A stretch of 64,000 bases of DNA from Streptomyces sp. TBY4 (GCF_024213195.1 NZ_JANAVF010000002.1:620001-684000); one strand, 5' to 3'. Positions 50,601 to 58,413 are shown, numbered from the stretch's first letter. Numbers and translations are program-made. The notes: a model not told the origin generated them from the letters alone.

Positions 50601-50811
50601 CCCGCTCCACCAGCCGCGCCGCGAGGGCCGGATGACGCCTGGTCACCGCATCCACTGCGCGGACCAGCGCCGCCGTGTCGATCCGGTCGAAGGAGACCCG
50701 CACCGGCATGTGGAACGCCTCGCGGGCCAGGCCCAGCCGTTCGGTCAGCCAGACGCCCTGCTGGGCCGGGGAGGCCGGGGTGCGGTCGGGCAGGGGGAGT
50801 ACTTCGGGCAT
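47671..50811 (-). CDS. NRPS module C-A-PCP (first gene of the operon; Gly/Ala-like pocket)
   Basis: 1046 aa. Condensation domain ~5-440 (TAHHSVFDGNSKDVLL, preserving the HHxxxDG motif; an internal PFSTRTTELGAEIGLFVNEL), adenylation ~460-960 (VAYVLYTSGSTGRPKGVAVG, FDISALELYLPL, NVYGPTETTIW, LYRTGDRAAW, NGKLDRRALP), carrier ~985-1045 (LFDLGGHSLTVIQI). The pocket positions read D-I-L-A-L-G-V-I-W-K, near the glycine code D-I-L-Q-L-G-L-I-W-K, so glycine or a small residue is likely. Because it opens with a condensation domain, an acyl donor must be supplied by another protein, perhaps the A-PCP-C product. It is separated by 340 bp from the next gene and by 736 bp from the divergent ligase gene. 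Confidence 0.93.
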   Translation of the reverse strand: MPEVLPLPDRTPASPAQQGVWLTERLGLAREAFHMPVRVSFDRIDTAALVRAVDAVTRRHPALAARLVERDGQVWQEPAAQRPELVQLAAPADEADLEKRLEEEAARPFALGTGPLGRFTLHRRADGSAELLVTAHHSVFDGNSKDVLLRDLAAAYGSTSPLPVTAAPGVPTVATAPTPDPSTVRRAAEWYGPRWAAATDPVLPGAPRTPTVAGAGEAVEWRLDEAEAGALAAAAALGGTTVFEFLLAALHGLLRRYGGEAVPVSVPFSTRTTELGAEIGLFVNELPVHAPAADASQTFAGFAAAVRAELRAGYPYRGVPFGTAVTGLSPRVGLTPVSLGYRQRGPDPDFTGTGGRIAWAVPNRTARNTLHLQVVEAPGTDGAPGGGLDFSLQYDPAVLAPETARRIAGHYSTLLAGAVAAPGARLVDLPLLDTAELRAVTTAPNATERPYPADRTVLDLVRAQAAATPGAIAVSASGRDLSYGELLRRADQLALALRAGGVQPGDLVALHLDRTADLPAALLAVLAAGAAYLPLDPGYPAERLALVLRDSGAVLVLADREPAPAVAEAAPAVLRVPAPSAPDEAAAGRGAATEAAAPGPDDVAYVLYTSGSTGRPKGVAVGHRALVNLLTSFADRLGSGPRHAWLGLTSLSFDISALELYLPLITGGRLVLAPDGLAVDGAGLLSLIAAEGVTHVQATPSGWRVMLAAGTGADALTAVTGLAGGEALPLPLARELRSRTARLFNVYGPTETTIWSTCAELPADPQQVRIGRPIANTRTYVVDEQLNPTPLGIPGELLIGGDGVAHGYLGRPELTAERFVQSPFGPPGSRLYRTGDRAAWTPDGELDFLGRIDDQVKIRGHRIELGEIESALLEHPALAQAAVAVRTEEDGEPFLAGYLIPATGAPAPSPADLREHLTRTLPAAMVPQRWLALERLPLTPNGKLDRRALPVPPREAPVPQASDTAADGDGADGDGTTATVRRIWAEVLNLPDVGPEDDLFDLGGHSLTVIQIAVRIRDALGVELDFDVFFDVPTPAGIAAAVRERR

Positions 50812-51094
50812 GGGCAGCTCGCTTAGGACGTCGGAGCAGGGTCGAGGAGCGGCACGGGTGAGCGTGCGGAAGCGGCTTGGCACGGGCTGCCGCACGCCGG
50901 GGCTCCGGAAGCCAACGGCGGTCCGGAACAACGGGGTTCGGTGGGGCAGCGGCCACGGTGTGGCGTCCGGTCCTCCCCCGGGGACCGGCCGACGGCCGTG
51001 AGCGGTCTGGACCCCCGGACGTCGCGGGACATCCGGGGTCGTCCGACAGCGCGGGCCCCCGCCCGAGCAAGACAATTGGTCCAGACCTGTCGAG

Positions 51095-51123
51095 AGATTC
51101 GCACAACGCCCAATCACCGTCAA
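51095..51123 (-). promoter_or_regulatory. Candidate promoter of the NRPS operon
   Basis: On the minus strand TTGACG is followed after exactly 17 bp by GAATCT, a good vegetative promoter. Start of transcription would be near 51088, so the leader to the first NRPS start codon is about 275 nt. Confidence 0.55.
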
Positions 51124-51151
51124 GGGCCGCCCATGGCTGGAATCGGCCGCC

Positions 51152-51175
51152 GCGGGGGCGTCCTTCCGCCCCCGC
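51152..51175. terminator. 9-bp hairpin upstream of the NRPS promoter
   Basis: Arms GCGGGGGCG and CGCCCCCGC enclose a 6-nt loop (TCCTTC). It could be a terminator insulating the NRPS promoter, or part of a regulatory site; there is no gene upstream on either strand that needs it. Confidence 0.35.
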
Positions 51176-51547
51176 CCATCCCCTGATTTCCGTAGCCGCG
51201 ATCACCGCTGACGGTGTGTCAACCCCCAACTTTCCAGAGGTGAATAGGTCGAGGTGGGGACACCTGAGGTCGGTCTCGACGCACCCCTCCGGCCGACCGG
51301 GACAGGGTGCGCCCCCTGAGTGGGCGCATCGACCGGACCGGACCGGCGGCCGCCCTCGTCCGCATGCATACGGTCGGCGGCATGTTGGCGTGTTCTTTTC
51401 GATTCCCGGACGGCTGCCCGCCCAGCGATCATGGGTCCTCCCTGTGTGCGAACGCACAAGGAACCATTGGCGCCGACGGACACGGTGTACGTCGCGGCCG
51501 AAGCGTGCGTGGGGGGCATTGTCAGTGCCCCGGGAGAAGATCCCTCC

Positions 51548-53626
51548 ATGACGATCGATTACGCCGCTGAGGCGCAGTTCGGCCTGCCCGCCCCCCTCGA
51601 CTACCCCGCCGCGCTCCGGCGACTGCGCGAGGCGTCCCGGGCCTACTACGGGGGCGAGAGCGGGCTGCTCGACGACGCCGCCTACGACGCGCTGCGGCTG
51701 TCCGTGCTCGCCTGGGAGGCGGAGCACCCGGACGAGGTCGCCCAGGATTCCCCGACCGGTCTCGTGGGTGACGGGGCCGCCCCCGTCGGAGACATCGCGC
51801 ACACCACCCGGCTGCTCAGCCTCGACAACGTCTTCGACCCGGACGGTCTGGTCGCCTGGGGAGCCTCGCTCCAGCGCCGCCTGGGCCACGAGCCCGCCGG
51901 CGGGTTCACCGTCGAGCCGAAGATGGACGGCGCGGCCGTGGCCGCACGGTACCGGGACGGCCGGCTGGAGCAGATCATCACCCGCGGCGACGGTACGCAC
52001 GGCGAGGACGTCAGCCACGTCATCGGCACCATAGAAGGCCTGCCCGAGCGGCTCCCGGTACCCGCCACCTTCGAGGTGCGCGGCGAAGTCCTCTTCACCC
52101 AGCAGCAGTTCGAGACGGCGAACGAGGTCCGCACCGCGCACGGCGCACAGGTCTTCGCGAACCCGCGCAACGGCACCGCCGGCACCCTGCGGGCGAAGGA
52201 CCGGCCGTACCGGCTCGCGATGACCTTCTGGGCGTACGGGGCGGTCGAGCTCGACGGCGTGGCCCTCGCACCCTCCGGCGCCACCCACGCGGAGCTCCTG
52301 GCCGCAGTAGCCCGGGCAGGAGTCGCGACCACGGCCGACACGCCCGCCGGTCTGCACCTGGTCGCCACCCTCGCCGAGGCGCAGCGGAAGGTCGAAGAGA
52401 TCGCCGCGCTCCGCCCGGTCCTGCCCTTCGGCATCGACGGGGTCGTCATCAAGGCGAACGACTCCGCCGAGCAGGCCGAGGCCGGCTTCGGGAGCAGGTT
52501 CCCGCACTGGGCGATCGCCTTCAAACTGCCCGCCGTCGAGCGGCGGACCGTGCTCAAGGACGTGGTCTGGGAGGTGGGCCGCACCGGTGTGCTCGCCCCG
52601 ACCGCGATCCTCGACCCGGTGGACATCGACGGATCCACCGTCACGCGGGCCACCCTCCACAACCCCGCGGACATCCGCCGCCGCGACCTCCACCTCGGCG
52701 ACACCGTGACCGTGTACAAGGCGGGCGACATCATTCCGCGCGTCCAGGCCGCCGTCACGGGCCTGCGCCCGGACGGGGCGCTCGAGGTGCCGCTGCCCAC
52801 GGCCTGCCCCCAGTGCGACGGAGAGATCAACAAGGAGCAGGAGCGCTGGCGCTGCGCGAAGGGGACGGCCTGCGCACTGCCCGCGCTGATCGAGTACGCC
52901 GCCGGCCGCGACATGCTCGACATCGACGGCCTGGGCAGGACGTACGTCCGGGCCCTCGTCGAGTCCGGTGACGTCGCGGACGTCGCCGACCTGTTCACCC
53001 TCACCGAGGAGCAGCTCACCGCCGCCTCCGGGAGCGCCAAGCGGGGCGCGAAGCTGGCGGAGCAGATCGCGGCCGCCAAGTCCCGCCCGCTCAGCCGGAT
53101 CTTCTGCTCGCTGGGAGTCCTCGGCACCGGACGCAGCATGTCCCGCCGCATCGCCGCGTACTTCGGCACCATGGACGCCATCCGTCAGGCGGACGCCGCA
53201 CGGATGCAGGAGGTCGACGGCATCGGCGGGGAGAAGGCCCCGGTCATCGTCGAACAGGTCGCCTCCCTGGCCGCGGTCATCGACAAGCTGGTGGCCGCAG
53301 GCGTGAACATGAGCGAGCCGCGGCAGCCGGAGGAGACGGGCGAGGGTCCGCTCGCCGGGAAGACGGTCGTCGTCACCGGCAGGATGAGCGGCCCGCTGGC
53401 GGGCGCGGGCCGCTCGGAGATCAACGCACTGATCGAGAAGGCCGGCGGCACGGCGGGCAGCAGCGTCACCTCCCGGACCGCCTACCTGGTCTGCGCGCCG
53501 TCCGCGAGCGGGAAGCCGAGCTCGAAGGCGGTCCGGGCCGCCGAGTTGGGCGTCACGGTCCTGACCCCGGAGCAGTTCGCGGAACTCGTGGCCGAGTTCG
53601 TGGCCGACCTCGGGGGCGTTGGCTGA
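51548..53626 (+). CDS. ligA: NAD+-dependent DNA ligase (LigA family, probable second copy)
   Basis: The 692-aa protein starts MTIDYAAEAQ and has all LigA parts: Ia domain with YYGGESGLLDDAAYDALR, adenylation with nucleophile Lys125 in VEPKMDGAAV, the NTase motifs RGDGTHGEDVSHVI and VRGEVLF, FANPRNGTAGTLR, an OB domain (AVERRTVLKDVVWEVGRTGVLAPTAILDPV), a four-Cys zinc finger (CPQC ~419, then CAKGTAC ~436), helix-hairpin-helix region and BRCT (~600-692). Usual actinobacterial LigA is somewhat longer and begins differently; the isolated context between an NRPS operon and cell-envelope genes suggests an accessory paralogue. It seals nicks using NAD+. Lys-Met-Asp-Gly replaces the more usual KIDG. 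Confidence 0.9.
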   Translation: MTIDYAAEAQFGLPAPLDYPAALRRLREASRAYYGGESGLLDDAAYDALRLSVLAWEAEHPDEVAQDSPTGLVGDGAAPVGDIAHTTRLLSLDNVFDPDGLVAWGASLQRRLGHEPAGGFTVEPKMDGAAVAARYRDGRLEQIITRGDGTHGEDVSHVIGTIEGLPERLPVPATFEVRGEVLFTQQQFETANEVRTAHGAQVFANPRNGTAGTLRAKDRPYRLAMTFWAYGAVELDGVALAPSGATHAELLAAVARAGVATTADTPAGLHLVATLAEAQRKVEEIAALRPVLPFGIDGVVIKANDSAEQAEAGFGSRFPHWAIAFKLPAVERRTVLKDVVWEVGRTGVLAPTAILDPVDIDGSTVTRATLHNPADIRRRDLHLGDTVTVYKAGDIIPRVQAAVTGLRPDGALEVPLPTACPQCDGEINKEQERWRCAKGTACALPALIEYAAGRDMLDIDGLGRTYVRALVESGDVADVADLFTLTEEQLTAASGSAKRGAKLAEQIAAAKSRPLSRIFCSLGVLGTGRSMSRRIAAYFGTMDAIRQADAARMQEVDGIGGEKAPVIVEQVASLAAVIDKLVAAGVNMSEPRQPEETGEGPLAGKTVVVTGRMSGPLAGAGRSEINALIEKAGGTAGSSVTSRTAYLVCAPSASGKPSSKAVRAAELGVTVLTPEQFAELVAEFVADLGGVG

Positions 53627-53650
53627 AAGCGGCGGTCGGTGGAGGACACC

Positions 53651-53679
53651 TTAAGGGTTCATTAAGGCCGGTCTGCGCA
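53651..53679 (+). promoter_or_regulatory. Candidate response-regulator box upstream of the deacetylase
   Basis: TTAAGG is repeated with an 11-bp period (53651-53656, 53662-53667), the geometry of OmpR-type response regulators, followed at +21 by TCTGCGCA. The same arrangement, with TTCAGG and CTAAGC in place of the hexamers, is found in front of the glycosyltransferase gene. Confidence 0.6.
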
Positions 53680-53766
53680 TGCTCGTTCCCCGTTCGCACG
53701 AATGTCGCCCAACGGAAACGTACGCAGACCGACTCCTCCCCTCCGACCGATCCAGGACCCCGCTTC

Positions 53767-54555
53767 ATGATCCGCTTGTTCACACGCCGCCCGCGCGGCA
53801 CCTCCTACCGGCGGGCCGTGACGGTGGCGGCCGCGCTGACGCTGACCACCCTCACCGCCTGCTCCTCCCTCAACGGCGTCGTCTCACCGGCCGCCGTCCG
53901 GGCCGCGGTCGCCCGCTCCGGGGGCGAGCAGGCCTCCGGCCCGGTGGACTGTACGGTCGCCAAGTGCGTGGCCCTCACCTTCGACGGCGGCCCGAGCGAA
54001 CCGACCCCGCGACTGCTCGACTTCCTGAAGGAGGCGCAGATCAGGGCCACGTTCTTCCTCCAGGGGAAGGGCCACACCGACACCTATCCCGACACCGTGC
54101 GCCGCATGGCGGCGGAGGGCCACGAGATCGCGAACCACACGTGGTCGCACGAGAACCTCACCGAGCTCAGCCCGGACGGGATACGCGCCGAGATCGAGCC
54201 GGTCCAGCGGGACATAGAGAAGGCCACCGGCCACGCGCCCACCCTCATGCGCCCGCCGGGCGGCGCCACCGACGACAAGGTGTCGAAGGTGCTGAAGGAG
54301 CTCGGACTCGCCCAGATCCTGTGGAGCGTCACCGCGAAGGACTTCGCGACCACCGACACCGCGCTCATCGTGAAGCGCGTGCTCGACCAGACCGAGCGGG
54401 ACGGGATCATCCTGCTCCACGAGCGGTACGCCGGAACCATTCCCGCGGTCCCCACGATCGTCCGCGAGCTCCACGACCGCGGCTACACCTTCGTGACCGT
54501 CTCCCAACTGGCCGCACCCGCGACCCTCGAACCGGGCAAGGTCTACCGGCCCTGA
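53767..54555 (+). CDS. Polysaccharide deacetylase lipoprotein (NodB/CE4 family)
   Basis: 262 aa with a lipoprotein signal (basic RLFTRRPRGTSYRR, hydrophobic VTVAAALTLTTL, lipobox LTAC). The NodB domain spans ~60-255: motif 1 ALTFDGGPS (71-77), motif 2 NHTWSH (~124-128, the metal-binding HxxxH), motif 3 LMRPPGG, motif 4 ILWSVTAKD and motif 5 IILLHE. In motif 1 the usual second Asp (TFDDGPS), a metal ligand, is Gly, so activity may depend on a different metal geometry. The enzyme would deacetylate peptidoglycan or a wall polysaccharide outside the cell. It converges on a sensor kinase gene and carries a response-regulator-like box in its promoter. Confidence 0.9.
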   Translation: MIRLFTRRPRGTSYRRAVTVAAALTLTTLTACSSLNGVVSPAAVRAAVARSGGEQASGPVDCTVAKCVALTFDGGPSEPTPRLLDFLKEAQIRATFFLQGKGHTDTYPDTVRRMAAEGHEIANHTWSHENLTELSPDGIRAEIEPVQRDIEKATGHAPTLMRPPGGATDDKVSKVLKELGLAQILWSVTAKDFATTDTALIVKRVLDQTERDGIILLHERYAGTIPAVPTIVRELHDRGYTFVTVSQLAAPATLEPGKVYRP

Positions 54556-54570
54556 CCGGGGCGCGCCGGC

Positions 54571-56115
54571 CTACGCGGGCAGCCGCAGCAGGAACGCCGC
54601 TCCCCGGTCGGCCGGGACGACGGCGAGGGTGCCCCCGTGGCGCTGTGCCAGGTCCCTCGCGATGGCGAGGCCGAGGCCGGTGCCACCGGTGTCACGGGTA
54701 CGGGCTTCGTCGAGGCGGGTGAAGCGCTCGAAGACGCGCTCGCGGTCGGCTCCGGGGATCGGGGCGCCGTCGTTGTGGACGGTGCACTCCAGCCGGCCGG
54801 GCCGCGGGTCGAGCGTGACGGTGACCCGGGTCGAGGCGTGGCGGGCCGCGTTGTCGAGGAGGTTGCGCAGCAGGCGCCGCAGCTGGTCACGGTCGCCGTG
54901 CAGGGTGACCGGCTCCGCGGGGGCGTCGAGAACGAGCTCCGCACCGGCTTCGGGCCGGGTGTGCGGGAGTTCGAGGAGGAGTTCGCGGACGAGCTCGGTG
55001 AAGTCCACGAGCGCGGTGTCCACCACCGCCCCGGGGGTGGCGTCCAGCCGGGCGAGCGTCAGCAGGTCGTCGACGAGGTACTGCAGTCTCCGCGTGGCCT
55101 CCAGGGCGTCGCCGAGGGCGGCGGGCCGCTCGGGATGGGCCACGGCGACATCGAGGACGGTGCGCAGACCCGTGACCGGGCTGCGCAGTTCGTGAGCCGC
55201 GTCGGCGATGAAACGGCGCTGGCGGCGGGCATGGGCGTCGAGCACGTCGAGGGTGCGGTTGGTGGTGCGGGCGAGCCGGGTGATCTCGTCCTCGGCCAGG
55301 GGGACCGGCACACGGGTGCCGGAGCCGGGCTGGTCGACGGTGGCGAGGCGGGTGCGGATGGCCTCGACCGGCCGCAGGGCACGGGTGGTCGCCACCCAGG
55401 CGCTGAGGGCGACGACCAGGGCGGCCAGCGGCACCGCACCGCTCAGGGCGGGGAGGAGCGCGTCGGCGGTCCGGGCGGCTTCGGACCGGGTGATGGCGAC
55501 GTAGACGGTGTAGCGCCCGGCCGGGGCCGCCGACGGGCTGGGGGTGCTGGGGGAGTGCACCTCGATGCTGGTGCCGGCCATGTCGACGGTCAGCCCCGCC
55601 AGGGTGGCCGCCTGGGCGAGGCAGCCGGGGAGGGGCTCCCCGGTGGAGGCCCGGGAAGGGTCCTCCCGGCAGGCCGGATCCGGGTCGCCGAACCGGACCG
55701 ACCGTACGGTGGCCCAGGCGGGCGGCGCCGACGCGGGCGCGGGCGTGAGCTCCTTCAGCGCCCCGGGGAACGCCCGGGGGAGCCAGGAGTCGAAGGGGCC
55801 GTCCGGGCCGATGATCAGTACCGGCGAGCGGTCGAGGATGTCGCCGGTGGTCTCCCGGTCCCTGGCCCGGACACCGGCGAACTCCAGGGCCACGGCCCGG
55901 GACTGGCCCAGGGCGCGGCCGCGCGCCTCCTCCATCTCGGTGGCGTACACGTCGCGGTGCAGCCACCACGCCCCGGCGCCGGCGAGGACCAGGGCGGCCG
56001 TTCCCGCGGCGAGAGCGGTACGGGCCCGGGTCGGCAGGCCCAGCCACCAGGCGGACCACCACACGGGCCTCCGGGCGGGATCGCGGTCGGGGTCGCCGGG
56101 TGCGGCCTCAGGCAT
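54571..56115 (-). CDS. Two-component sensor histidine kinase
   Basis: 514 aa with two membrane segments (~30-50, ~225-245) around an extracellular domain of about 170 residues that contains a Cys pair (ACREDPSRASTGEPLPGCLA, possible disulfide). A HAMP domain follows, then the H box FIADAAHELRSPVTGLR (His ~306), N box LLRNLLDNAARHA, G1 HNDGAPIPG and G2 DTGGTGLGLAI. Its start overlaps the stop of the response regulator by 8 nt. It will phosphorylate that regulator in response to an envelope signal; the flanking deacetylase and glycosyltransferase genes suggest wall or capsule status. Confidence 0.93.
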   Translation of the reverse strand: MPEAAPGDPDRDPARRPVWWSAWWLGLPTRARTALAAGTAALVLAGAGAWWLHRDVYATEMEEARGRALGQSRAVALEFAGVRARDRETTGDILDRSPVLIIGPDGPFDSWLPRAFPGALKELTPAPASAPPAWATVRSVRFGDPDPACREDPSRASTGEPLPGCLAQAATLAGLTVDMAGTSIEVHSPSTPSPSAAPAGRYTVYVAITRSEAARTADALLPALSGAVPLAALVVALSAWVATTRALRPVEAIRTRLATVDQPGSGTRVPVPLAEDEITRLARTTNRTLDVLDAHARRQRRFIADAAHELRSPVTGLRTVLDVAVAHPERPAALGDALEATRRLQYLVDDLLTLARLDATPGAVVDTALVDFTELVRELLLELPHTRPEAGAELVLDAPAEPVTLHGDRDQLRRLLRNLLDNAARHASTRVTVTLDPRPGRLECTVHNDGAPIPGADRERVFERFTRLDEARTRDTGGTGLGLAIARDLAQRHGGTLAVVPADRGAAFLLRLPA

Positions 56116-56809
56116 GGGACTCGTCCAGCCGGTAGCCGTGTCCCCGGACGGTCACGATGCTCCGGGTGCCGTAGGGCTGGTCGATCTTGCGGCGCAGGAG
56201 GCTGACGTAGACCTCCACGATGCTCGCCGCGCCCCGGTAGGCGATGTCCCACGCCTCGCCGAGGATGGCCTCCTTCGACAGCACCCGGCCCGGCTCCCGC
56301 ATCAGGCATTCCAGCACCGCGAACTCCTGGCCGGTCACCTCGATGCGCTCATCGCCGCGCCCACAGGTCCGCGCCCCCGGGTCGAGCCACAGGTCGCCGG
56401 CCCGCAGCACCTCCTGCGCCCCGGAGCCCGCGGCGCCCGCGCCCCCGCCGGCGCTGCGGCGGATCAGAGCGCGCAGGTGCGCGGTGAGGACGAGCAGGGA
56501 GAACGGCTTCGTCAGATAGTCGTCCGCCCCGATGTCCAGGCCGTGCGCCTCGTCGCGCTCCCCGTCCCGGGCGGTCAGCATCAGCACCGGAGTGCCGATG
56601 CTCAGGGCCCTGAGCCGCCCGCACACGGCGAACCCGTCCAGGGAGGGCAGCATGACGTCCAGGACGATCGCCGCGAACCCGCCCGTGGCACCCAGCTCCA
56701 CCGCGGTCAGACCGTCGGACGCCAGGGTGACCGCGTACCCCTCGGCCTCCAGGCCGTCCCGCAGCGCGGCCGCGATCACCGGATCGTCCTCCACCAGCAA
56801 AATGTCCAC
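56108..56809 (-). CDS. OmpR/PhoB-type response regulator
   Basis: The GTG giving VDILLVEDDPVIAAALRDG is the best start, for 233 aa; longer forms add an Arg/Gly-rich leader with no conservation. The receiver domain has acidic pocket EDD (7-9), phospho-acceptor Asp in VLDVMLPSLDG (~51) and Lys in YLTKPF (~101). The C-terminal winged helix (~140-230) ends with VRGHGYRLD, with EVYVSLLRRKIDQ in the recognition region. OmpR-type proteins bind direct repeats with 11-bp spacing, as seen at 53651 and 56879. It is the first gene of the two-gene operon. Confidence 0.94.
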   Translation of the reverse strand: MDILLVEDDPVIAAALRDGLEAEGYAVTLASDGLTAVELGATGGFAAIVLDVMLPSLDGFAVCGRLRALSIGTPVLMLTARDGERDEAHGLDIGADDYLTKPFSLLVLTAHLRALIRRSAGGGAGAAGSGAQEVLRAGDLWLDPGARTCGRGDERIEVTGQEFAVLECLMREPGRVLSKEAILGEAWDIAYRGAASIVEVYVSLLRRKIDQPYGTRSIVTVRGHGYRLDESHA

Positions 56810-56878
56810 CTTGTCAGGATGCCATCCGGGAGCCCCCGCCCTCGCCCCCGATCGTGCCCGCCCCCCTGCGAACCGGCC

Positions 56879-56907
56879 TTCAGGAACGGCTAAGCATGAT
56901 CTGCGCA
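56879..56907 (+). promoter_or_regulatory. Second copy of the response-regulator-like box, upstream of the GT4 gene
   Basis: TTCAGG (56879-56884), CTAAGC (56890-56895) and TCTGCGCA (56900-56907) keep the spacing of the box at 53651: hexamers 11 bp apart and the octamer 21 bp from the first. It lies between the regulator gene and the glycosyltransferase, so it may also serve autoregulation. Confidence 0.55.
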
Positions 56908-56996
56908 CAGTGGGGCACGACCCGCACGACCCGCACCACGGCCGGACCCGAGCACGCCGGCCGGTCCCGTCCCGTCACCGAAGGGCCCGGCGCCGC

Positions 56997-58307
56997 ATGC
57001 GTATTTCCTTCCTGCTCCACAACGCCTACGGCATCGGAGGGACCATCAGGTCCACCTTCAACCTGGCCGCGGCGCTCGCGGAGCAGCACGACGTGGAGAT
57101 CGTCTCGGTGCTCCGCCACCGTGACGCACCGACCATGGGCGCGCCCGCCGGGGTCGTCCTCCGCCCCCTGGTCGATCTGCGCCCGGGCTCCCCGGACTAC
57201 GACGGCGAGGACCCGCGGCACGCGCTGCCCGCCCGGGTCTTCCCCCGCGCGGACGGCCGGCACCGGCAGTACAGCCGGCTCACCGACGAGCGCATCGGCC
57301 GGTACCTGACCACCCTCGACGCCGAGGTGGTCGTGGGGACCAGGCCGGGCCTGAACGTGCACATCGCCCGGCAGGCCCACCGCGCCGCGGTCCGGGTCGG
57401 CCAGGAACACCTCACGCTCTCGAACCACGGCTTCCGCCTGCGCCACGAGATACGCCACCGCTATCCCTTCCTGGACGCCCTCACCACCGTCACCGAGGCC
57501 GACGCGAGCGCCTACTGCCGCTTCGGCCCGCGCTCCATGAGGGTCGAGGCCATACCGAACAGCGTTCCCGCCGCCTACGGGGCACCGGCCGACGGCACCG
57601 GCAAGGTGGTCGTGGCGGCGGGCCGGCTCACTCCGGCGAAGCGGTACGACCTCCTCGTACGGGCCTTCGCGCAGGTCGTCGCCGCGCACCCGGACTGGCA
57701 GCTGCGCATCTTCGGCAGCGGAGACACCACCGGCAACGAGCGGGCCGCCCTGTCCGCGCTGATCGACGGGCTCGGACTGAGCGGCAGCGCCCACCTCATG
57801 GGCAACGCCCACCCGTTGGAGCCGGAATGGGCCAAGGGCTCCCTCGCGGTGTCCACCTCCGACCGGGAGTCGTTCGGCATGACCCTCGTCGAGGCGATGC
57901 GCTGCGGCCTCCCCGTCGTCTCCACGGACTGCCCGGTGGGACCGCGCGAGATCATCGAGGACGGGGTCGACGGCCGGCTCGTCCGCCCCGGTGACGCCGA
58001 TGCCGTCGCCGCCGCCCTGCTCGGCCTGGTCGCCGACGAGGAACTGCGCCGGCGCATGGGGGCCGCGGCGCTGAGGAACTCGGCCCGCTTCGATCCCGCG
58101 CACATCGCCGAGCGGCATCTGGACCTCTACCGGCAGCTGCTGCGGCGCGGCCCCGGCAGGCGCGGGCCCGGTCCCGTACGGGAAGCCGCGCACCGCGCGC
58201 GGGTCCGCGCGATCGACACGGCACACGCCCTGCGCTCCACCGCCCGCGGAACCCTGAAGAAGAGCGGCGCGGCGGGCCCCGGAGATGGACGCCGCGTACC
58301 CGCATGA
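56997..58307 (+). CDS. Glycosyltransferase family 4
   Basis: 436 aa, starting MRISFLLHNAYGIGGTIRST (ATG after GAAGGG). The GT-B fold is seen from an N-terminal donor-less domain, then VVAAGRLTPAKRYDLLVRAF (~205-225) and the C-terminal EX7E motif ESFGMTLVE (~290) with MRCGLPVVSTDCPVGPREII. It transfers an activated sugar to an acceptor, probably in glycan or teichoic-type polymer synthesis at the membrane. The C-terminal ~45 residues are Arg-rich and weakly conserved. Its promoter carries the box shared with the deacetylase, suggesting control by the neighbouring two-component system. Confidence 0.92.
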   Translation: MRISFLLHNAYGIGGTIRSTFNLAAALAEQHDVEIVSVLRHRDAPTMGAPAGVVLRPLVDLRPGSPDYDGEDPRHALPARVFPRADGRHRQYSRLTDERIGRYLTTLDAEVVVGTRPGLNVHIARQAHRAAVRVGQEHLTLSNHGFRLRHEIRHRYPFLDALTTVTEADASAYCRFGPRSMRVEAIPNSVPAAYGAPADGTGKVVVAAGRLTPAKRYDLLVRAFAQVVAAHPDWQLRIFGSGDTTGNERAALSALIDGLGLSGSAHLMGNAHPLEPEWAKGSLAVSTSDRESFGMTLVEAMRCGLPVVSTDCPVGPREIIEDGVDGRLVRPGDADAVAAALLGLVADEELRRRMGAAALRNSARFDPAHIAERHLDLYRQLLRRGPGRRGPGPVREAAHRARVRAIDTAHALRSTARGTLKKSGAAGPGDGRRVPA

Positions 58308-58312
58308 GCGCG

Positions 58313-58335
58313 GGCTTCGACATTCCGGCGAAGCC
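58313..58335. terminator. Short hairpin after the glycosyltransferase gene
   Basis: GGCTTCG and CGAAGCC form a perfect 7-bp stem with a 9-nt loop, starting 6 bp after the stop codon. A modest terminator candidate. Confidence 0.4.
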
Positions 58336-58413
58336 GGGGACCGGGCGGACCAGGCATGATCCTTTCCCGAAGGCCTTGGCCGGAACACCCTCCCGACGAC
58401 GAAAGTACGCATC

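Larger units (their letters stand above)
50812..51547. other. 736-bp divergent intergenic region between NRPS operon and DNA ligase
   Basis: No gene supported. It holds a promoter for the NRPS operon on the minus strand (51095-51123) and a 9-bp stem-loop (51152-51175). The NRPS transcript would have a leader of about 275 nt. The ligase side, 51190-51547, contains A/T-richer patches (around 51390) and GGGAGAAG near the start codon, but I see no convincing promoter hexamers there. Confidence 0.6.

Noticed and set aside
51134..51187. 17-codon leader-like ORF (MAGIGRRGGVLPPPPIP) on the ligase side
   Set aside because: Weak ribosome site and far from the ligase start; the Pro run comes from the hairpin sequence.
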